From an uncultured Collinsella sp. (GTDB lineage Bacteria; Actinomycetota; Coriobacteriia; Coriobacteriales; Coriobacteriaceae): 19,397 nucleotides of DNA. Below, in pieces: positions 14,819 to 19,397 of the stretch (the first letter of the stretch is position 1; every line of letters begins with the position of its first letter). The stretch is taken from NCBI GenBank assembly GCA_900752425.1, contig CAADVE010000048.1, forward strand, positions 1 through 19,397, in the 5' to 3' direction. Below the pieces are notes generated by a model that saw only the letters and a list, made by a program, of their open reading frames with translations, ran no database searches and was not told the origin of the DNA. Both the position numbers and the translations under genes were made by a program.

Positions 14819-16894
14819 CTACTTGGCGCGGCCCTCCTCATAGCGCTCGACCAGCTTGGCCTGAACGTCATAGGGAACCTGCTCGTAGCCAGCAGGCTTC
14901 ATGGTAAAGTCGCCCGTGCCGCGCGTGATAGAGCGCAGGCGCGTCGAGTAATCCGTCAGCTCGGCGAGAGGTGCCTGGGCGATGACCACGGTGTCGCCGC
15001 GCTCATCGGTCTCCATGCCCGTCACGCGACCGCGCGATGCCGAGATGTCGCCCATCACGGCGCCGGCGTAGCTCTCGGGAATAGTCACCGTGATTTCCTC
15101 GATGGGCTCTAGCACCACCGGGTCGGCATCGGCACACGCCTTGCGCAGGCCGATGCGAGCCGCCGCGCGGAACGCCATCTCGTTGGAGTCGACGCTGTGA
15201 TACGAGCCGTCATACACAGCCACGCGAATGCCCGTGAGCGGGTAGCCGGCAATGATGCCGTCCTTCATGGTCTCCTGGACGCCCTTGTCCACGGCGGGGA
15301 TCAGCGAGCGCGGAATACGGCCGCCTACGACCTCGTCCACAAACTCATAGCCATCGCTCGTGCCGTCGGGCCCAATGAGTGGCTCAACGCGCAGCCAGCA
15401 GTCGCCATACTGACCGGCACCGCCAGTCTGCTTCTTGTGGCGACCCTGGGCACTTGCCGTGCGGCGAATGGTCTCGCGATACGGAATACGGATCGGCACG
15501 CTCTTGGCCACGACCTTGGTGCGATCCTCCAGACGGTTGAGCAGCACCGAAACCTGCGCCTCACCCACGGCGGAGATGATGGTCTGGCCGGTCTCCTCGT
15601 CGCGGTCGATGCTCATGGTCGGATCGGCCTTGCAGGCCTTCTCGATAAACGTGTAGAGCTTCTCTTCGTCGCCGCGGTTCTCGGCCTCGATGGCAATGCG
15701 GTACTGCGAGTTGGGAAACTTAAACGCCGCGGCCTCGACCTTACCGGTAATCGAGAGCGTGTCGCCCGTCTCGGCAGCCAGCTTGGGCGCCACGATGATG
15801 TCGCCGGCATAGGCGTGACCGACCTCGGTCATATCGCGGCCGCACATCACATACAGGTGAGCCAGACGGTCGCCCTTGCGGGTACGCGCGTTGATCAGCT
15901 CAAGACCCGGCTCAAGCGTACCCGTCAGCACCTTGATAAAGCTGATGCGACCCTGCTGCGGATCGGCCAACGTCTTAAACACAAACGCCACCGGACGGTC
16001 ATCGTCGCTCGAGATTTTGAGCGAATCACCGTCGATGAGCGGCATCTCGCCGTAGTCGGTCGGCGCCGGGAAGTACGTCGCGATGTCGTCCATCAGCGAG
16101 TTGACGCCCTGCTCCTTAATGCAATCGCCCGCAAAGACCGGCACAAAGATGCGCTCGGCAATCGCCTTCGACAGCAAGCCCTCAAGCTCCTCCTGCGTCA
16201 GCGTCTCCTCGCCTTCCAGGTACTTCATCATCAGCTCATCGTCGGCCTCGGCCACCAGCTCGCACAGATGGTCATGGGCCTCCTCGGCCTGGGCACGATA
16301 CTCCTCGGGAATCTCCGACTCAACGGCTTCGGTGCCGTTGCAATGGCGCGCCTTCATGCGCACCAGGTCGATGATGCCGTCAAAGTCCTCGCCCTCGCCC
16401 CAGGGAAGGGTCACGGCGCCCAGGCGCGTGCCAAAGCGCTCTTGCAGCAGGTCCATCGTGGTCGCAAAGCTGGCCTCGGAGCGCGACAGGCGGTTTACGA
16501 ACACCGCACGCGCCAGGCGCAGGTCCTCGGCGGCATACCAGAGCTTAACCGTCGTAGGCTGCGGGCCGGCCTCGGCGTCGACCACAAACAGAGCCGTCTC
16601 GCAGACGCTCATCGCGGCAAAGGCGTCGCCGATAAAATCGGGGTAGCACGGGGCATCGAGCACATTGATGCGCGCGCCCTTCCAGTCGATCGGCGCGATG
16701 GTCGTCGAGATGGAAAATGCACGCTTGACCTCTTCGGGGTCATAGTCGAGCGTGGGCTTGGTGCCGTCGTGGCCGCCCAGGCGGGCGGTCTTGCCGGAAA
16801 GGTGGAGCATGGCCTCGGCGAGTGAAGTCTTGCCCACCCCGCCTTGGCCTACGAGCACCACGTTCCTTACGTTACCGGTCTTGGGAGCACCCAT
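14819..16894 (-). CDS. Elongation factor G-like translational GTPase paralogue
   Basis: 691-residue, five-domain protein of the EF-G/FusA2-like group. The P-loop is GQGGVGKTS (16-24), switch I contains FSISTTIAP (60-68), followed by domain II, domain III, domain IV (GRHKKQTGGAGQYGDCWL) and the C-terminal domain V (GDISASRGRVTGME). G3 reads DAPCYPDF (80-87) instead of DTPGHVDF, so the catalytic histidine is tyrosine. G4 reads NRLS (133-136) instead of NKxD, so the guanine-specifying aspartate is lost. It is therefore not the main EF-G; nucleotide specificity and function are uncertain. The ATG at 16894 follows a strong AAGGAGG site; the open frame runs upstream to 17005 without support. Single gene with its own terminator. 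Confidence 0.93.
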   Translation of the reverse strand: MGAPKTGNVRNVVLVGQGGVGKTSLAEAMLHLSGKTARLGGHDGTKPTLDYDPEEVKRAFSISTTIAPIDWKGARINVLDAPCYPDFIGDAFAAMSVCETALFVVDAEAGPQPTTVKLWYAAEDLRLARAVFVNRLSRSEASFATTMDLLQERFGTRLGAVTLPWGEGEDFDGIIDLVRMKARHCNGTEAVESEIPEEYRAQAEEAHDHLCELVAEADDELMMKYLEGEETLTQEELEGLLSKAIAERIFVPVFAGDCIKEQGVNSLMDDIATYFPAPTDYGEMPLIDGDSLKISSDDDRPVAFVFKTLADPQQGRISFIKVLTGTLEPGLELINARTRKGDRLAHLYVMCGRDMTEVGHAYAGDIIVAPKLAAETGDTLSITGKVEAAAFKFPNSQYRIAIEAENRGDEEKLYTFIEKACKADPTMSIDRDEETGQTIISAVGEAQVSVLLNRLEDRTKVVAKSVPIRIPYRETIRRTASAQGRHKKQTGGAGQYGDCWLRVEPLIGPDGTSDGYEFVDEVVGGRIPRSLIPAVDKGVQETMKDGIIAGYPLTGIRVAVYDGSYHSVDSNEMAFRAAARIGLRKACADADPVVLEPIEEITVTIPESYAGAVMGDISASRGRVTGMETDERGDTVVIAQAPLAELTDYSTRLRSITRGTGDFTMKPAGYEQVPYDVQAKLVERYEEGRAK

Positions 16895-17131
16895 GATGAC
16901 CTCCTTGCAGGGCCGCGCGCAATGCGCGACGCCAACGGGGAGAGTTCGCGGTCGGTGCCATCCCGGGAGCAGCATGGTCGGCAGCCGAGCCGACTCACCC
17001 TCCAAATGTCCTATGCCACCACCCTACCCTCACGGGCGGCTGTCCATGCATACCTTTCGGCGCACGTATGAATACAGGCGGCGAGAGGAAGAGACAAGCT
17101 TGTGAGGCGATTATTGAACCCCGTCGATGCA

Positions 17132-17171
17132 AACAAAAAGCCGCCACAGACCGTAAGACCTGCGGCGGCTT
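17132..17171 (-). terminator. Terminator of the amino acid ABC transporter operon
   Basis: AAGCCGCC (17138-17145) pairs with GGCGGCTT (17164-17171), and CAG/CTG inside the stem follows one mismatch. On the minus strand it is followed by TTTTTGTTT. It lies 34 nt after the ATPase stop codon, at the end of the operon. Confidence 0.85.
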
Positions 17172-17204
17172 CGCCTCAATTAATAGTTGAGTAAATACCT
17201 GAGC

Positions 17205-17969
17205 CTATCCCTCGATACGGCTCAAGAACTCACGGGTGCGCTGCTCACGCGGATGGTCGATGACCTGCTCGGCAGGACCCTCCTCGACAATGCGGCCGCC
17301 ATCCATAAAGACCACGCGGTCGGCAACATCGCGCGCAAACTGCATTGCGTGGGTCACAATCACCATCGTCATATTCTGCGCGGCAAGATCTTTAATGACA
17401 CGCAGCACCTCGGCCGTCAGCTCGGGATCGAGTGCCGAGGTCGGCTCGTCAAAGAACAGGATCTCCGGATCGAGCGCCAAGGCGCGGGCGATACTCACAC
17501 GCTGTTGCTGGCCACCCGAAAGCTCACATGGCACCTTGTTCTCGTTGCCCGTAAGCCCCATCTGCGCGATCAACTCGCCCGCACGAGCTTCCGCCTGCTC
17601 GCGCGGGCGCTTAAGCACGCGGATCGGCGCGTCGATGATGTTTTTCATCACGGTATAGTGCGGGAACAGGTTGTAATTTTGGAACACCAGGCCGAATCGC
17701 GAGCGTGCCCGCTTGGGCACATCGCCCTTCGCATAGACTGTGCCCGAACCCGCATCCGTCGCAACGGCAAGGTCACCAAACGAGAGCGAGCCTCCGTCGA
17801 GTGTCTCGAGCAGCGTGGCACACCGCAGCAGCGTGGACTTGCCGCCACCCGAAGGCCCGATAATCGCCACGACCTCGCCACGCTTGACCTCGAGCGAGAT
17901 ATCCTTGAGCACCTCATTGCCGCTAAACGCCTTACGCGCGTTCGATATATTCATTACCGAATTAATCAT
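17205..17969 (-). CDS. Polar amino acid ABC transporter ATP-binding protein (GlnQ-like)
   Basis: Cytosolic ATPase that drives amino acid import, 254 residues, the usual length for this class. Walker A is GPSGGGKST (38-46), the Q-loop lies in GLVFQNYNLFPH, the signature motif is LSGGQQQR (150-157), Walker B is ILFFDE (170-175), the D-loop is SALD and the H-loop is His207. Pattern and length fit the polar amino acid uptake family (glutamine, cystine, arginine and similar). The start overlaps the end of the permease gene by 8 nt and no clear ribosome site is visible, so it is probably translated by coupling. A downstream ATG (MNIS) five codons later is a possible alternative start. Last gene of the operon. 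Confidence 0.95.
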   Translation of the reverse strand: MINSVMNISNARKAFSGNEVLKDISLEVKRGEVVAIIGPSGGGKSTLLRCATLLETLDGGSLSFGDLAVATDAGSGTVYAKGDVPKRARSRFGLVFQNYNLFPHYTVMKNIIDAPIRVLKRPREQAEARAGELIAQMGLTGNENKVPCELSGGQQQRVSIARALALDPEILFFDEPTSALDPELTAEVLRVIKDLAAQNMTMVIVTHAMQFARDVADRVVFMDGGRIVEEGPAEQVIDHPREQRTREFLSRIEG

Positions 17970-18615
17970 GGTAGTAATCCAATTTTTTCTCGGCGGCGCC
18001 CAGCAGCATCTCGACGACGAAATTAAAGACCCAGTAAATCAGCGCCGCGATCGCAAACGGCACCATGCTCACCTGCGAGGCGACCAGCGCCTTGGCCGTC
18101 GAGAACATCTCGCCCACGCCGATGGCAAACGCCAGCGACGTATCCTTGACCAGCGTGATGATCTCGTTGCCCATCGCAGGCAAAATGCGCTTGGCAACCT
18201 GCGGCATCACGATATACAGAAACGTCTGCATGCGCGAATAGCCCAGTACCTCGGCTGCCTCGTATTGACCGCGCGGAATGGACTGCAAGCCCGAGCGATA
18301 GATCTCGGCAAAGTAACCGGCGTAGTTGATGATGAACGCTACGACGCACGCCGTCCACTTGGAATCGGGCGTGAGCGAAATGCCGAACACGTAGTACGGG
18401 GCAAAGTAGATGGCAAACATCTGCAGCATGAGCGGCGTGCCGCGCATAACCGAGATATAGATGCGCGCAATCCAGCGGAGCGGCGCAATTTTGCTCATGC
18501 GCATAAACGCCACGGGAATTCCCAGCGGAATCGACCCGAGCAGCGTCAGTACAAACAGCTGCAAACTGACCAAGAATCCCTGGCCAAGCATCTGCATCAT
18601 GACCTGAATAGACAT
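17962..18615 (-). CDS. Polar amino acid ABC transporter permease
   Basis: Inner membrane channel subunit of the HisM/GlnP type, 217 residues. About five hydrophobic helices are visible. MRGTPLMLQMF and the cytoplasmic coupling loop around EAAEVLGYSRMQTFLYIVMPQ are the standard contact region with the ATPase. The start is taken as the ATG overlapping the stop of the binding-protein gene (TAATG, 18613-18617). A TTG five codons upstream is open but less likely. Middle gene of a three-gene operon; it probably works as a homodimer, since only one permease is present in the window. Confidence 0.94.
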   Translation of the reverse strand: MSIQVMMQMLGQGFLVSLQLFVLTLLGSIPLGIPVAFMRMSKIAPLRWIARIYISVMRGTPLMLQMFAIYFAPYYVFGISLTPDSKWTACVVAFIINYAGYFAEIYRSGLQSIPRGQYEAAEVLGYSRMQTFLYIVMPQVAKRILPAMGNEIITLVKDTSLAFAIGVGEMFSTAKALVASQVSMVPFAIAALIYWVFNFVVEMLLGAAEKKLDYYHD

Positions 18616-19397
18616 TACTTGAGCACCCAATTATCGAAAGATAGACCATAGCTTGCGTACTTGTCGCACAGGTCCTTGACCGTGCCGTCCTCGTAGAGCG
18701 CCTTGAGCGACTCGGTCACGGCATCGGCGGACTTGGTGTCGCCCTTCTTAAAGCCAACGGCGTAGTGCTCGCTGGACAGCGGCTTGTCGAGCTGCGTATA
18801 GGCATCGGGCTTGGCGGCAAGCTGATACTGAGCGATCGAGAGGTCACAGGCAACGGCATCGACTGCACCACTCTCGAGCTGCATAAACGCCGTGTTGTAC
18901 TCACCGATGGTATCGAGCGTGGCAAACGTCGCGGCCAGATCCTTCTGGTCGCCCTCGAGCACATCCTGTGCGGCGGAATCAGTCTGGGTAATCACGGTCT
19001 TGCCGGCAAGATCGTCCCAGCTCTTGATACCCGCGTCCTTCTTGACCACGAGCACCTGCTCGTTGAGCATGTAAGGCTCGGAGAACGTGTAGTCGTCCTC
19101 GCGACCCTCCATGGTAAAGCCGTTCCAGATGCAGTTGATGGCACCCGAGTTGAGCAGCGTGTCCTTGGCATCCCAGTCGATAGCCTCATACTCAACGTCC
19201 CAGCCCTGCTTGTCGGCAACGGCCTTGGCAAGATCGAGGTCAAAGCCGGTGTACTCGCCATCGTCGCCTACAAAGCCATACGGAGGATAGGACTTGTCAA
19301 AGCCCACCACGAGCTTCTTGGACTCGGCGGCGCCCTTCACATCCTTGGCGGCGGCAGATCCAGCAGCGGAGCCCTTGCCGGCACCACCGCCGCAACC
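18615..19397 (-). CDS. Amino acid ABC transporter substrate-binding lipoprotein (5' end outside window)
   Basis: Extracytoplasmic receptor of the SBP_bac_3 family. The visible 260 codons begin GCGGGAGKGSAAG, where the Cys at the second visible residue is the probable lipidated cysteine after a lipobox cut by the window edge. A Gly/Ala/Lys/Ser linker follows, and then the mature domain LVVGFDKSYPPYGFVGDDG with YTGFDLDLAKAVA. CIWNGFTMEGRE carries the conserved region that binds the amino acid carboxylate. The ligand is not certain; cystine, glutamine or other polar amino acids are candidates. It is the first gene of the visible operon and overlaps the permease start by one base. Only the signal peptide is missing. 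Confidence 0.94.
   Translation of the reverse strand, partial: GCGGGAGKGSAAGSAAAKDVKGAAESKKLVVGFDKSYPPYGFVGDDGEYTGFDLDLAKAVADKQGWDVEYEAIDWDAKDTLLNSGAINCIWNGFTMEGREDDYTFSEPYMLNEQVLVVKKDAGIKSWDDLAGKTVITQTDSAAQDVLEGDQKDLAATFATLDTIGEYNTAFMQLESGAVDAVACDLSIAQYQLAAKPDAYTQLDKPLSSEHYAVGFKKGDTKSADAVTESLKALYEDGTVKDLCDKYASYGLSFDNWVLK

Noticed and set aside
15197..16825. Open frame (542 codons) antisense to the EF-G-like gene
   Set aside because: No ribosome site and no recognisable motif; the minus-strand protein is clearly real.

Overview
The window looks like chromosomal DNA of a high-GC, gut-type actinobacterium of the class Coriobacteriia, most likely Collinsella or a close relative. This rests on strong G/C preference at third codon positions, clear AAGGAG-type ribosome binding sites, a split transketolase, an EF-G-like protein, and short intergenic repeats with a GGGACAGG core. 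The genus call is inference; no rRNA is present. No tRNA, rRNA or CRISPR array was seen.

Layout, left to right. (1) 1-96 is the right end of an IS3-family insertion sequence: the last 18 codons of its transposase and a terminal inverted repeat. (2) glmS (319-2166, minus) is preceded by a 24-bp inverted repeat that may be an operator. (3) A LacI-type regulator (2478-3590, plus), a HAD phosphatase-like gene (3704-4354, minus) and an orphan larE (4523-5401, plus) follow. (4) 5402-6182 has no gene. It holds a structured repeat, two copies of a 48-bp hairpin repeat and an AT-rich segment with a perfect 32-bp palindrome and many TAGAGAGA boxes. (5) A six-gene sugar operon runs on the minus strand from 12179 down to 6183: PTS EIIBC, a GatZ/KbaZ-like protein, transaldolase, transketolase N-terminal half, transketolase C-terminal half, PTS EIIA. 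A divergent LacI regulator (12595-13605, plus) sits at its head. (6) A membrane-anchored or secreted DNA/RNA nuclease (13725-14690, plus) converges on an EF-G-like GTPase (14819-16894, minus). (7) A polar amino acid ABC transporter (ATPase, permease, lipoprotein binding protein; minus) ends at the right edge, the binding protein being cut inside its lipobox.

How the genes work together. The PTS operon can import and phosphorylate a sugar (EIIA plus EIIBC), probably rearrange it with the GatZ-like protein, and feed it through transaldolase and transketolase into glycolysis and the pentose phosphate pathway. There is no GatY-type catalytic aldolase nearby, so the GatZ-like protein may be a C4-epimerase of a ketose phosphate rather than an aldolase subunit. 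The divergent LacI protein is the likely local regulator.

The most notable non-coding signal is a ~129-nt element found directly after the stop codons of both glmS and larE. The two copies form the same two-hairpin fold, with four base pairs changed on both sides of the helix (compensatory changes). This suggests selection on a folded RNA, or an actively spreading palindromic repeat.
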